Positions 37,512 through 45,405 of a DNA stretch of 64,000 nucleotides are shown here, one piece after another; the first letter of the stretch is position 1, and every line of letters starts with the position of its first letter. The position numbers and the translations under genes were made by a program. This DNA comes from Betaproteobacteria bacterium (GTDB lineage Bacteria > Pseudomonadota > Gammaproteobacteria > Burkholderiales > UBA3065): contig JAIXXL010000003.1 of assembly GCA_027490755.1 (NCBI GenBank), positions 124,001 to 188,000 of the forward strand, written 5' to 3'. The notes below the pieces were generated by a model, which saw nothing but the letters and a program-made list of their open reading frames with translations, did not search any database and was not told the DNA's origin.

Positions 37512-38501
37512 ATGTCCAAAGCCCCCGTCCGTGTCACCGTCACCGGCGCCGCCGGTCAGATCGGCTACAGCCTGCTGTTCCGCATCGCCTCCGGCGAGAT
37601 GCTCGGCAAGGATCAGCCGGTCATCCTGCAGCTGCTCGACCTGCCCGACTTCCAGAAGAAGGTCTCGGGCGTGATGATGGAACTGGACGACTGCGCATTC
37701 CCGCTGCTGGCCGGCATGACGCAGAGCGACGACCCCAATGTGGCGTTCAAGGACACCGACATCGCCATGCTGGTCGGCGCCAAGCCGCGCGGCCCGGGTG
37801 AGGAGCGCAAGGACCTGCTGGCCGGCAACGCCAAGATCTTCACTGTGCAGGGTGCGGCCATCGGCCAGCACGCGAAGCCGGACTGCAAGGTGCTGGTGGT
37901 CGGCAACCCCTGCAACACCAACGCCTACATCGCCATGAAGACGGCGCAGAAGTACGGCCGCGTCAACCCGGCCAACTTCACCGCCATGCTGCGTCTGGAC
38001 CACAACCGCGCGCTGTCGCAGCTGGCGGCCAGGACCGGCCGCGCGGTGACATCGTTCAAGCACATGACGGTGTGGGGTAACCACTCGCCGACCATGTACG
38101 CCGATTACCGCTTCGCCACCTCCAACGGCGACGCGGTCAAGGGTCTGGTCAACGACGACGCCTGGAACCGTGACGTGTTCCTGCCCACCGTGGGCAAGCG
38201 TGGCGCCGCCATCATCGAGGCGCGCGGCCTGTCGTCGGCGGCCTCGGCGGCCTCGGCGGCGATCGACCACGTGCGCGACTGGGTGCTCGGCAGCAACGGC
38301 GAGTGGGTGACCATGGGCGTACCCTCCGACGGCAGCTACGGCATCCCCGAGGGCGTGGTGTTCGGCTACCCCTGCACCACCGTGGGCGGCAAGTACAGCA
38401 TCGTCCAGGGCCTGGAGATGGACGCGTTCAGCAAGGAGCGCGTCGGCGTCACCCTGAAGGAACTGGAAGAAGAGCGCGCGGCTGTCGCGGATCTGCTCTA
38501 A
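37512..38501 (+). CDS. mdh: Malate dehydrogenase (cytosolic-type)
   Basis: 329 residues. NAD-binding [22 protein letters not shown] opens the chain (cited in part: [13 protein letters not shown]); substrate residues appear in [13 protein letters not shown], the [13 protein letters not shown] loop, LRLDHNRA, and the catalytic His in [13 protein letters not shown]. It resembles the eukaryotic-cytosolic-type MDH common in Betaproteobacteria. It oxidises malate in the TCA cycle, and in serine-cycle methylotrophs also runs in reverse. GGGAG lies ahead of the ATG. The following DUF971 gene starts 4 bases downstream. Confidence 0.97.
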   Translation: MSKAPVRVTVTGAAGQIGYSLLFRIASGEMLGKDQPVILQLLDLPDFQKKVSGVMMELDDCAFPLLAGMTQSDDPNVAFKDTDIAMLVGAKPRGPGEERKDLLAGNAKIFTVQGAAIGQHAKPDCKVLVVGNPCNTNAYIAMKTAQKYGRVNPANFTAMLRLDHNRALSQLAARTGRAVTSFKHMTVWGNHSPTMYADYRFATSNGDAVKGLVNDDAWNRDVFLPTVGKRGAAIIEARGLSSAASAASAAIDHVRDWVLGSNGEWVTMGVPSDGSYGIPEGVVFGYPCTTVGGKYSIVQGLEMDAFSKERVGVTLKELEEERAAVADLL

Positions 38502-38505
38502 GCCC

Positions 38506-38877
38506 ATGGCCGGCCTCACCCGCGACACCCCGATCCCCACCGAGATCACGCTGCACAAGGCTTCGCGCGTGCTCGAGCTGGCCTTCGAGAGCGGCGAGCG
38601 CTTCCGGCTGCCCGCCGAGCTGCTGCGCGTCTACTCGCCCTCGGCCGAGGTGCGCGGCCACGGCCCGGGTCAGGAGACGCTGCAAGTGGGCAAGCGCAAC
38701 GTCGAGATCACCGGCGTCGAGGCGGTCGGCCACTACGCCATCCGCCCGACCTTCAGCGATGGGCACGACACCGGCATCTTCTCGTGGGACCTGCTCTACG
38801 ACATGGGCCGCCATGAAGACGACCTGTGGACGACCTATCTCGAGCGACTGAACGCGGCCGGGGCCAGCCGTGACTGA
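38506..38877 (+). CDS. DUF971 family protein (gamma-butyrobetaine hydroxylase-like N-terminal domain)
   Basis: 123 residues, one DUF971 domain. [42 protein letters not shown] (cited in part: [27 protein letters not shown] is longer than shown elsewhere; key run [20 protein letters not shown]) and the end [14 protein letters not shown] are typical. The domain is found at the N-terminus of gamma-butyrobetaine hydroxylase and in P-loop/Fe-S proteins, but the stand-alone protein has no settled function. In Betaproteobacteria it is normally next to ubiE; here it sits between mdh and a fatty acid hydroxylase-like gene, whose start overlaps it. Confidence 0.88.
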   Translation: MAGLTRDTPIPTEITLHKASRVLELAFESGERFRLPAELLRVYSPSAEVRGHGPGQETLQVGKRNVEITGVEAVGHYAIRPTFSDGHDTGIFSWDLLYDMGRHEDDLWTTYLERLNAAGASRD

Positions 38878-39826
38878 GGGGGTGATGTCGGTGGCGACTT
38901 CCGGCGCTGAGGTCGCGGCCGGTTCCGAACCGCTGGCCTATCGCGCGCTCGCGGGCATCCTCTGGCCCGGCGTCCTCGGCCTGTGCATCCTCTCCACCGC
39001 GCTCGGCATGCAGGCCGGGCACGGCCCCCTGGTCTTCGTCATCACCTATGTGTGCCTGGCGCTGAGCCTGTTCGTGCTCGAGCGCGTCATGCCGTGGGAG
39101 CGCGAATGGTTGAAGAACGACGGCCAGATGTGGCCGGACTTCCTCCACACCTTCATTACCAAGACGTTCGTGTATTGGTTCACGCTAGCGGCCGGTGCGC
39201 TGGGCATCTTCGATGCGCTGCGCGTGGGCGAGGGGCTGTGGCCGCACCAGTTGCCGCTGCCGCTGCAGGTGGTGCTTGGCCTCGTCATCAGCGAGTTCGG
39301 CTTCTACTGGAGCCACCGACTGGGTCACGAGTTCAAACCGATCTGGCGCTTCCACGCCATCCATCACTCGGTGCGGCGGCTGTGGTTCTTCAACACCGGG
39401 CGCTTTCACGTGGGCGACACCCTGCGCGCCATGTGCTTCGGCTTGCCGCTGATGTTCGCCATCGGAGCGCCGGAGGTGGTCTTCACCTGGGTCAGCGCGA
39501 TCACCGCGTTCGTGGGGCTGCTGACGCATTGCAACGTGGACATGCGCACGCGCTGGCTGCACCGCTGGTTCAACACGCCGGCCATGCACCGCTGGCACCA
39601 CAGCAAGCGCCTGTACGAGGGCGACAAGAACTACGGCGAGAACCTGCTGTTGTGGGACCGCCTGTTCGGCACCTGGTATGACGCTGACTACCGCGCGTCG
39701 GCCGACATCGGTATCAAGGAATACATGCCGCGCACCTATCTGGCGCAACTGCTGGCACCGCTGTGGTGGAACCGGCTGCAGGCGAAGGTCGCGAGCGGGG
39801 CGATCGACCGCAGCGGCGGGCTCTAG
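38870..39826 (+). CDS. Sterol desaturase / fatty acid hydroxylase superfamily membrane protein
   Basis: 318 residues, or 313 if the ATG at 38885 is used. Four to five membrane helices surround a His-rich di-iron site: HRLGHE, HAIHHS and HRWHHSKR with a further His in LTHCN. This matches the integral membrane hydroxylase family acting on lipids, sterols or carotenoids. The substrate is unknown; no sterol or carotenoid genes are nearby. It overlaps DUF971 by 8 bases and is the last chromosomal-type gene before the toxin-antitoxin island. Confidence 0.88.
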   Translation: MTEGVMSVATSGAEVAAGSEPLAYRALAGILWPGVLGLCILSTALGMQAGHGPLVFVITYVCLALSLFVLERVMPWEREWLKNDGQMWPDFLHTFITKTFVYWFTLAAGALGIFDALRVGEGLWPHQLPLPLQVVLGLVISEFGFYWSHRLGHEFKPIWRFHAIHHSVRRLWFFNTGRFHVGDTLRAMCFGLPLMFAIGAPEVVFTWVSAITAFVGLLTHCNVDMRTRWLHRWFNTPAMHRWHHSKRLYEGDKNYGENLLLWDRLFGTWYDADYRASADIGIKEYMPRTYLAQLLAPLWWNRLQAKVASGAIDRSGGL

Positions 39827-39896
39827 GCCTTTTGGCGGATGACTCCGCTACGGGCATGGTTTAGATTGGGCCACTCCAGATTCATGCGAGGCAGTC

Positions 39897-40160
39897 ATGG
39901 GTGACAGGTTCCGGGACATTCAGGCCAAGGCACTCGACCTCTCTCCTGAGGAACGCGATCGACTGATCGGAACGTTGGTTGAGAGCTTTGAGCCCGGCAA
40001 CACCGAATCGCCGGAGGCTGTTGCCGATGCGTGGGCGGCGGAGATTGCCCGTCGCGTGGTTGACGCCGACGCTGGCCGCGCAGATTGGGTCGACGCAGAC
40101 GACGTGCTGGCTCGCATCGAGCAAAAGATCGCCGCGGCGGTAGCCGCCCGTGCGGGTTAG
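39897..40160 (+). CDS. Addiction-module antitoxin component
   Basis: 87 residues, all helical and acidic: FRDIQAKALDLSPEERDRLIGTLVESFEP followed by PEAVADAWAAEIARRV (first part cited in pieces: LDLSPEERDRLIGTLVESFE). This matches the small antitoxin family that pairs with RelE/ParE toxins. The ATG has GAGGCAGTC before it. It overlaps the next frame, which is a broken toxin, so this antitoxin may have no functional partner here. Confidence 0.8.
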   Translation: MGDRFRDIQAKALDLSPEERDRLIGTLVESFEPGNTESPEAVADAWAAEIARRVVDADAGRADWVDADDVLARIEQKIAAAVAARAG

Positions 40161-40361
40161 GTTCTCGGCTGCGGCTTCGACGGATCTGGAGGCGGCCGTA
40201 GATTGGTATCTCGATCAGGGTGCTCCGGTTGCCGCGCCATCGCCCTCAAGCGTTTCCCGTTCTCTCTCGTCTATCGAGTTGCTGAGCCATTTGTGGAGGT
40301 TCTCGCGCTCTCGCACCAAAGCCGCCGGCCGGGATGGTGGGATGTCCGGGGGCCTGGCTAA
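40150..40361 (+). pseudogene. ParE/RelE-type toxin, internally deleted and frameshifted
   Basis: The GTG start overlaps the antitoxin by 11 bases, as in intact pairs. Residues VRFSAAASTDLEAAVDWYLDQ match ParE helices 1. After about 29 codons the sequence jumps by -1 frame to KRFPFSLVYRVAEPFVEV then LALSHQSRRPGWWDVR and a TAA stop, which is the ParE C-terminal sheet. About 35-40 residues of the middle are missing. The remaining halves are both well preserved, so inactivation is recent. Confidence 0.82.
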
Positions 40362-40762
40362 TGACAGGCCGACCACTGCTGCCCCCTGACGCCGACCTCG
40401 AGCGTCTCTCTACTTGGGCCAAGTACCGCAACGGCCTGTGCGAGTCCTGCATGGCCACGTGCTGCACCATGCCGGTCGAGGTCAAGGTGCCCGACCTGGT
40501 GCGCCTCGGCGTGCTCGACGCCTTCGAGGCCGAGACCCCGATGAAGCCCTGGCTCAAGCGCCTGCAGAAGGCCGGCGTGGTCGAGCGCCACTCGCCGGCG
40601 ACCGGGCTGTTCACGCTGGCGCGGCAGTCGGGCGGCGAATGTGTGTTCCTAGACCGGCAGACGCGCCGCTGCACCGTCTACGAGCAGCGGCCGGATACCT
40701 GCCGCAAGCACCCGCAGGTGGGGCCGCGGCCGGGGTATTGCGCGTTTCGGTGGAGGGGGTGA
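40361..40762 (+). CDS. YkgJ-family cysteine cluster protein
   Basis: 133 residues with a Cys pattern C27xxC30xxxC34C35 near the start, then GGECVFLDRQTRRCTVYEQRPDTCRKHP and GYC near the end (cited in part: CTVYEQRPDTCRKHP). The pattern is that of the YkgJ/UPF0153 family, thought to bind zinc or an Fe-S cluster; no activity is known. Its ATG overlaps the stop of the decayed toxin (TAATG). It is convergent with mqsA, 12 bases apart. Confidence 0.85.
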   Translation: MTGRPLLPPDADLERLSTWAKYRNGLCESCMATCCTMPVEVKVPDLVRLGVLDAFEAETPMKPWLKRLQKAGVVERHSPATGLFTLARQSGGECVFLDRQTRRCTVYEQRPDTCRKHPQVGPRPGYCAFRWRG

Positions 40763-40774
40763 GGCCCGGCAGCC

Positions 40775-41182
40775 TCAGTTGACCAGTTCGCGGAGCAATT
40801 CCGGGTGCTGGTCCAGCAGGCGCAGTAGCAGCAGCGTCGAACGGTGCGGGTGAGTCTTGCCGCGTTCGTATTCGGAGAACGCGTTGACACCGCCGCCGAA
40901 CAACCGCCCCGCTTCCGCCTGTTTGAGCCCGAGCCGCTTGCGGATCGTCCGGACGGTCGCTGCGATCTCGCGGTCGACCCCGGCGCTGAAAGCATCGATG
41001 GCCTCGGAGTAACGCGCGGCCTCGCCTGGGTCAAACTCACACTCTCCGCAGTTCGGGCAGTGCCATCCGGCGACGGCGGGGACGATCGTCTTGTGGTCCC
41101 GGTAACTGAAGACCAGATCGCGCGGCCCGTGGACGAGCGCGTGGCCATGGTCACAGCGCAGGCAGTTGCGCTTTGCACTCAT
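40775..41182 (-). CDS. mqsA: MqsA-type antitoxin (zinc ribbon plus HTH)
   Basis: 135 residues. The N-terminal zinc domain has CLRC (C7, C10) and CPNC, and neutralises the toxin. The C-terminal helix-turn-helix reads IRKRLGLKQAEAGRLFGGG then FSEYERGKTHPH, which binds the operator. This two-domain build is specific to MqsA. It begins one base after the mqsR stop, toxin first, as in the known mqsRA operon. The start is the ATG after which the zinc ribbon begins at once; the open frame extends 11 codons upstream into mqsR. Confidence 0.92.
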   Translation of the reverse strand: MSAKRNCLRCDHGHALVHGPRDLVFSYRDHKTIVPAVAGWHCPNCGECEFDPGEAARYSEAIDAFSAGVDREIAATVRTIRKRLGLKQAEAGRLFGGGVNAFSEYERGKTHPHRSTLLLLRLLDQHPELLRELVN

Positions 41183-41183
41183 G

Positions 41184-41486
41184 TCACCTCTCCTTGAACT
41201 GGATGACCACCGCACCTTCTCGCAATGTCAGCTTGATGTAGACCCAGCGTTCATCGTCCAACTGCCGGTGATAAACGTCTTGCCAGACCGAGTGGTCGCC
41301 GTGGGTTGTCATGCTCTTGTAGAAATCTGTTCGGGTAAGCCCAATCACCACCAAGACCGTATCAGCACCGTCCAGACCCATGTGCCGGGCGTTGTCGAGT
41401 GCTGTTCGGGTAAACGCCGCAACGCCAACTTCTTCGACCTTTTTTAGAACGGTCTCCAGAGGGTAGTGAGCGCGGCTCTTTTCCAT
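41184..41486 (-). CDS. mqsR: MqsR-type mRNA interferase toxin
   Basis: 100 residues from MEKSRAHYP. MqsR cuts mRNA at GCU/GCA-type sites and belongs to the RelE fold. The strongly conserved VVIGLTRTDFYKSMTTHGDH and VWQDVYHRQL segments and the C-terminal IQFKER match closely and include the catalytic Lys/Tyr/Arg residues. The frame remains open to 41573, and an ATG two codons further up (41492) is also possible; a palindrome lies immediately before these starts. Confidence 0.92.
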   Translation of the reverse strand: MEKSRAHYPLETVLKKVEEVGVAAFTRTALDNARHMGLDGADTVLVVIGLTRTDFYKSMTTHGDHSVWQDVYHRQLDDERWVYIKLTLREGAVVIQFKER

Positions 41487-41494
41487 TAGCATGG

Positions 41495-41509
41495 TAACGG
41501 ATTCCGTTA
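41495..41509. promoter_or_regulatory. mqsRA operator
   Basis: TAACGGA-T-TCCGTTA is a perfect 15-base palindrome abutting the mqsR start. MqsA is known to bind TAAC...GTTA-type palindromes in its own promoter, so autorepression is expected. It lies in the 168-base space shared with the divergent nuclease-helicase gene, so MqsA could also affect that gene. Confidence 0.65.
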
Positions 41510-41654
41510 GTTTTGCCGCGGCAGTCCTTGGCGACGACTGTGCCGCAACGCCGGCAAAATCCGCATCAGTCAAATGACGGCGTCGGTTGATGGGCGACGC
41601 ACCGCTCGTGACCCGCTACCATCACGCTTACCGATACTGAAAGCATGTTTTGCC

Positions 41655-43529
41655 ATGCAGCTCTACGCAGGCCATTCACGGGATTTCGTCGAGCAGGCGA
41701 CGCGCAACGCCATTGCCCGGCGGCTCGAGGATGCTTTCTTCGAGGCTTATCACTACAAACCGGCACAGCAGGAGGTGACCTCCTGGCAGAACTCCCTTTT
41801 CAGAATGGCGTACACGCTGGAGCGGGGCGGTTTTGACGACCACGGCATCCTTCTTGAGTACCAGTTGCCCCTCTCTAGTCGCCGCCTCGACTGCATGGTG
41901 ACCGGCCATTCAACTGAGGAAGATCGCAACGCGGTGATCGTCGAACTCAAGCAGTGGTCGGACGTTGAGCCCTCTTGTGCAGACGACTGCGTGACTACCT
42001 GGGTCGGTGGCCGCAAACGCGACGTACTTCATCCTTCCCGCCAAGTCGGCCAGTACGAGGAGTACTTGCGCGACATGCATACCGCGTTCGCTGAGGACGG
42101 CATCGGCCTGCGTTCATGCGCCTTTCTGCACAACCTCAATTTTGATTTCGGCAACGAGATCTTCGCTGAGCGCCATCGCGCTCTGGTCGAACGTCACCCG
42201 GTCTTTACCGGGGACCGGCAGGTGGAGTTGCAAGCTTTCTTGCGGATGTACCTGGGCGGTGGGCGCGGCGAGAAAGTACTTGGCGACGTCCTCGCGAGTC
42301 GCCACGCACCGAGTCGGAAACTGCTGGAGCACACAGCGGAAGTGGTGAACGACCAGCAAGCCTACGTACTGCTAGACACGCAGTACGTTGTCTTCAATCG
42401 GGTTCTCGCCGAGGTGCGCGCAGCCTCTGCGGCCACCGGATCGCGCAAGACGCTGGTCCTCGTGCACGGCGGGCCAGGCACCGGTAAATCGGTCATCGCT
42501 CTTCATCTGCTCGGGCGCTTGTCCGGCGAGGGTCGCAACGTGATGCACCTGACCGGCTCCAAGGCGTTCACCGAGAACATGCGCAAACTTGTGGGCAGCA
42601 AGGCTGCAGCTCAGTTCGGCTACTTCAACATCAATAAGCGCGGCGACATCCCGCCCAACCAGTTCGATGCGCTCATACTCGACGAAGCGCACCGCATCCG
42701 GGAGACGAGTCGCGACCGCTTCACCAAAGCGAGCGACTGGTCTGGGCTTCCGCAGGTGGATGAGCTGATCGCATCGGCACGAGTCTGCGTTGCTTTTATC
42801 GACGACCGTCAGATCGTCCGGCCGGGCGAGGTCGGGAGCTCCGTGTTGCTGCGCGAGGCAGCGGAGCGCGCGGGTGCCGACGTCCTCGATTTTGAACTGG
42901 ATGCCCAGTTCCGTTGCAGTGGCTCGGACGGTTTCATCAACTGGATCGACAACACGCTCGAGATCCGACGTACCGCAAACGTCCTCTGGAGCCGCTCCGA
43001 CCCCTACGAGTTCAGCATCTGTCGCTCAGTATCCGAGCTTGAAGCATTGATCCGGCAGAAGCAGGACTCGGGCGCGACGGCCCGTCTTGCCGCGGGTTTC
43101 TGTTGGCCGTGGTCAGACCCGGCAGCAGACGGTTCGCTGGTTCGCGATGTGACTATCGGCGAGTGGTCGATGCCATGGAATGCGAAACCCGATGCTGGTC
43201 GGTTGGCCAAGGGCATCCCCAAGTCAAACTTTTGGGCCTCAGAGCCCGCGGGCGTCTATCAGGTGGGTTGTGTCTACACCGCGCAGGGCTTCGAGTTCGA
43301 CTACGTCGGTGTGATCTTCGGACAAGATCTGCGATATGACTGGGATGCCGGCACTTGGGTCGGTGATCGGAAGAAGTCGTATGACACGACGGTAAAGCGT
43401 AGTGGCGAGCAGTTCACCGAGCTGGTCAAAAACACCTATCGGGTCCTACTGACTCGCGGCATCAAGGGTTGCTTCGTCTATTTCGAGGACGAGGACACGC
43501 GGCGCTTCTTCCAGAGTCGGTTGGGTTGA
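41655..43529 (+). CDS. DUF2075 helicase with N-terminal PD-(D/E)XK-like nuclease domain
   Basis: 624 residues from MQLYAGHSRDF; the open frame upstream is not family-like. Residues 60-105 show a nuclease-like core: LLEYQLPLSSRRLDCMV then AVIVELKQW, giving the D...ExK residues. The C-terminal DUF2075 domain has Walker A HGGPGTGKS near 272, Walker B ALILDEAHRI near 340, an arginine-containing DAQFRCSG, and QGFEFDYVGVIFGQDL plus VLLTRGIKG near the end. Base composition is visibly less GC-rich than in neighbours, suggesting transfer. It diverges from mqsRA. A role in phage defence is inferred from domain make-up and location only. Confidence 0.85.
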   Translation: MQLYAGHSRDFVEQATRNAIARRLEDAFFEAYHYKPAQQEVTSWQNSLFRMAYTLERGGFDDHGILLEYQLPLSSRRLDCMVTGHSTEEDRNAVIVELKQWSDVEPSCADDCVTTWVGGRKRDVLHPSRQVGQYEEYLRDMHTAFAEDGIGLRSCAFLHNLNFDFGNEIFAERHRALVERHPVFTGDRQVELQAFLRMYLGGGRGEKVLGDVLASRHAPSRKLLEHTAEVVNDQQAYVLLDTQYVVFNRVLAEVRAASAATGSRKTLVLVHGGPGTGKSVIALHLLGRLSGEGRNVMHLTGSKAFTENMRKLVGSKAAAQFGYFNINKRGDIPPNQFDALILDEAHRIRETSRDRFTKASDWSGLPQVDELIASARVCVAFIDDRQIVRPGEVGSSVLLREAAERAGADVLDFELDAQFRCSGSDGFINWIDNTLEIRRTANVLWSRSDPYEFSICRSVSELEALIRQKQDSGATARLAAGFCWPWSDPAADGSLVRDVTIGEWSMPWNAKPDAGRLAKGIPKSNFWASEPAGVYQVGCVYTAQGFEFDYVGVIFGQDLRYDWDAGTWVGDRKKSYDTTVKRSGEQFTELVKNTYRVLLTRGIKGCFVYFEDEDTRRFFQSRLG

Positions 43530-43583
43530 ATGCCGCCCAGTCTCGTCGCAAATGGCGCGAGGCCGCGAAGCAGCCCGACCTCA

Positions 43584-43685
43584 CTAGAACGCCCCCGGGT
43601 AATACCACACCATGTTGCGGTCGGCAGTGAGCAACGGCGTGGCGTCATGCGCAGCCTGCGCCACCACGAGCCGGGGGCGATTCAC
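43584..43685 (-). pseudogene. C-terminal scrap of a PIN-domain (VapC-like) toxin
   Basis: 34 codons ending in TAG read RLVVAQAAHDATPLLTADRN followed by MVWYYPGAF. The DRxLVAQA...LLTAD pattern is the end of the PIN fold with its last catalytic Asp. The expected upstream hundred residues are absent: an in-frame stop lies close by and the HicB gene occupies the space. It is probably the remnant of a toxin lost by deletion. Confidence 0.5.
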
Positions 43686-43721
43686 AGACAAGCGTTTGGG
43701 ATGTCATCGGCACTGCTTCGG

Positions 43722-44048
43722 CTACACCGCCAGCTTGGCCGAGACCAGCCGATTAAGGCTGATGCCCTGCTCGGCGGCTTCGGTCGCCAGTGCCCCGTGT
43801 GGCGACGCTGGCACCCGGGCGAGCAGACGACCACTGAAGTGCCGTTCCGCTAGCGCTACTGGTATTGGTTCGCCGTTGGCGAAAAGGTCACTCACGGTTT
43901 CACTCACTATTTGGCGAATGCCTGAAAGGGCATCCTCGGGCGTCGGTGCCAGCCATGACAGCGATGGGAACTCTGCACAGAGCCCCACATGCTCGGCATC
44001 TTCCGCCGACCAGGTGACTCGGTAGGTGTAGTGGTCGCCGTGAGTCAT
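43722..44048 (-). CDS. HicB-family antitoxin without a neighbouring HicA
   Basis: 108 residues. HYTYRVTWSAEDAEHVGLCAEFPSLSW is the partial RNase H-like HicB fold (cited as YRVTWSAEDAEHVGLCAEFP), followed by PEDALSGIRQIVSETV and a ribbon-helix-helix end with RVPASPHGALATEAAEQG and SLNRLVSAKLAV. HicB normally neutralises the small HicA mRNA interferase encoded next to it. No HicA-like frame is seen on either side. The start MTHGDHYTY is favoured because the 15 upstream codons do not resemble the family. Confidence 0.85.
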   Translation of the reverse strand: MTHGDHYTYRVTWSAEDAEHVGLCAEFPSLSWLAPTPEDALSGIRQIVSETVSDLFANGEPIPVALAERHFSGRLLARVPASPHGALATEAAEQGISLNRLVSAKLAV

Positions 44049-44240
44049 GTGCCTGGACCGACCCGTTCGATTGCCATGCTTATTTGACATCAATAACGCT
44101 ATCGTTCGTCAAGTCGTGGCCTCGGAGGTGGGGCTGTCGATATGAGAAACGACTTGTGTCAAAAGCGCATCGGTCGGATGGGCAGAGTTTTTAAACCGAC
44201 CGGAGAGTCGCTGTTCAAAGCCTTCTTTCCCAGCTATTCT

Positions 44241-44263
44241 TCTGTACATTGAAAATGTACAGA
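44241..44263. promoter_or_regulatory. Phd/YefM-type operator
   Basis: TCTGTACATT and AATGTACAGA are perfect 10-bp arms around a GAA centre, each holding the TGTACA core recognised by YefM/Phd-type antitoxins. It ends 13 bases before the antitoxin start, so binding would block transcription of the pair. This also argues against the ATG at 44265, which would leave no leader. Confidence 0.82.
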
Positions 44264-44276
44264 AATGGGTGTTCAG

Positions 44277-44522
44277 ATGGCGGATGTCAGCATTACCGAG
44301 CTTCGCCAGAATCTCCCCAACTATCTCAAGCAGGTCGAACGGGGGGGGGAGATCGCTGTGACGGTTCGTGGGCGTGTCATTGCCAAGCTTGTGCCGGCTT
44401 CGGAGGTCTCTGCGCAGACGCAGGCTCGGGAACGGCTGCTCGCCCTTCGCGGCAAGGTCACTTTGGGCGATGTGGTTAGCCCCACAGGTGCCGTTTGGGA
44501 GGCCGATGCGGGCAGTCTGTGA
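44277..44522 (+). CDS. Phd/YefM-family antitoxin
   Basis: 81 residues. ADVSITELRQNLPNYLKQVERG is the DNA-binding N-terminal part (cited in pieces: SITELRQNLPNYLKQVE), followed by EIAVTVRGRVIAKLVP and a flexible toxin-binding tail. It overlaps the PIN toxin gene by 17 bases. Codons 22-25 contain a run of nine G (44341-44349), where slippage would destroy the frame. The operator upstream indicates autoregulation. Confidence 0.9.
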   Translation: MADVSITELRQNLPNYLKQVERGGEIAVTVRGRVIAKLVPASEVSAQTQARERLLALRGKVTLGDVVSPTGAVWEADAGSL

Positions 44523-44907
44523 CACCCACGTGTTGCTGTTCGGCGCGTTGGAACCTGAGCGTTTGTCCGCGGAGGCAGTTCGCGTGCTCGCCGCAGGTGC
44601 AGAGGTCGGCCAGCTGGTTTGCGCCGATATCAGCCTGTGGGAGATCGCCATGCTGCATTCGCGTGGCCGGCTGCAAATGCCTCCGGAGGTGGGTCTCGTC
44701 GAATTGGTGTCCGATATCCTCGCCAGCCTGCAGATGCAGGTGGTGCCGATCACACCGCGGATCGCGGCGGTCGCCCAAGACTCGCGCTTCAGCCACGGCG
44801 ACCCGGCTGACCGGCTGATCGCGGCGACTGCCATCGCCGAAGGGCTGCCGCTGATTACGGCGGACAGCCGACTCCTGCAGGTGCCCGGCTTGCGCTGTAT
44901 ATGGTGA
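44506..44907 (+). CDS. PIN-domain (VapC-type) ribonuclease toxin
   Basis: 133 residues, full PIN length. The four acidic positions are present: Asp in VCDTHVLLFGAL near residue 6, Glu in LWEIAMLH, Asp in GDPADRLIAATA and Asp in ITADSRLL. VapC toxins cleave tRNA or rRNA. GGGAGG lies just upstream of the ATG, inside the antitoxin gene. Both partners look intact, unlike the other toxin gene remnants nearby. Confidence 0.92.
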   Translation: MRAVCDTHVLLFGALEPERLSAEAVRVLAAGAEVGQLVCADISLWEIAMLHSRGRLQMPPEVGLVELVSDILASLQMQVVPITPRIAAVAQDSRFSHGDPADRLIAATAIAEGLPLITADSRLLQVPGLRCIW

Positions 44908-44988
44908 TTTCCTGGTGTGTCTGGCTGACTCGGCGCTGTGCTCCCGCGAGTCATTCCAGGAACTGATGCGCTCCGCCATACTCACACC

Positions 44989-45357
44989 ATGATGAAGCGC
45001 TGGCTCGCACCCTTCCTCGCCGTCTTCCTGCTGGTCTCGACTGTCGGGCAGGTGAGCATGGCTGCGCGCATGCCGTGCAGCGCCGGGCCACACGCTGCCG
45101 CGTCCTCTGCGGTCACGCCATATGGCGATGTCGCGCACGCAGCGCACCACGCCGATGCCGCAAAAAGCCCCTGCCATGATTCCGGCGCCCAAGACTGCAG
45201 CGACGTCTGCAAGCGGCTGTGCGGCAACGTGGCGTTCGTGCCGAACGCTATCCCGCAGCCGGCCACGCCTGAGGCACCGTCGCGCGCCTATCCGCCGATC
45301 AGCGCATCGCTGTTCACCCGTACAAGTCCGCCGGACACGCCGCCACCGATCGCCTGA
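44989..45357 (+). CDS. Small exported Cys/His-rich protein, probably metal-linked
   Basis: 122 residues. A signal peptide (about 1-25, LAPFLAVFLLVSTVGQVSMA) precedes a short mature chain with MPCSAG, HAAHHAD, SPCHDSG, DCSDVC and KRLCG, five to six Cys and several His, then a Pro-rich tail. It is not a family I can name with certainty; it resembles small copper-associated periplasmic proteins such as CopL. It is followed on the same strand by an outer-membrane-like protein and MerP- and MerT-like proteins, which supports a metal-handling role. Confidence 0.65.
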   Translation: MMKRWLAPFLAVFLLVSTVGQVSMAARMPCSAGPHAAASSAVTPYGDVAHAAHHADAAKSPCHDSGAQDCSDVCKRLCGNVAFVPNAIPQPATPEAPSRAYPPISASLFTRTSPPDTPPPIA

Positions 45358-45405
45358 TCGAGCCGCCCGGGCATCCGCCCGTCCCTCGATCACTGGAGAT
45401 CCGGC

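Noticed and set aside
43530-43853. 107-codon plus-strand open frame after the nuclease-helicase
   Set aside because: Runs antisense through HicB and the PIN scrap; no similarity.
44109-44954. 281-codon minus-strand open frame opposite the Phd/PIN pair
   Set aside because: The opposite strand holds an intact toxin-antitoxin pair with operator; this frame has no domain.
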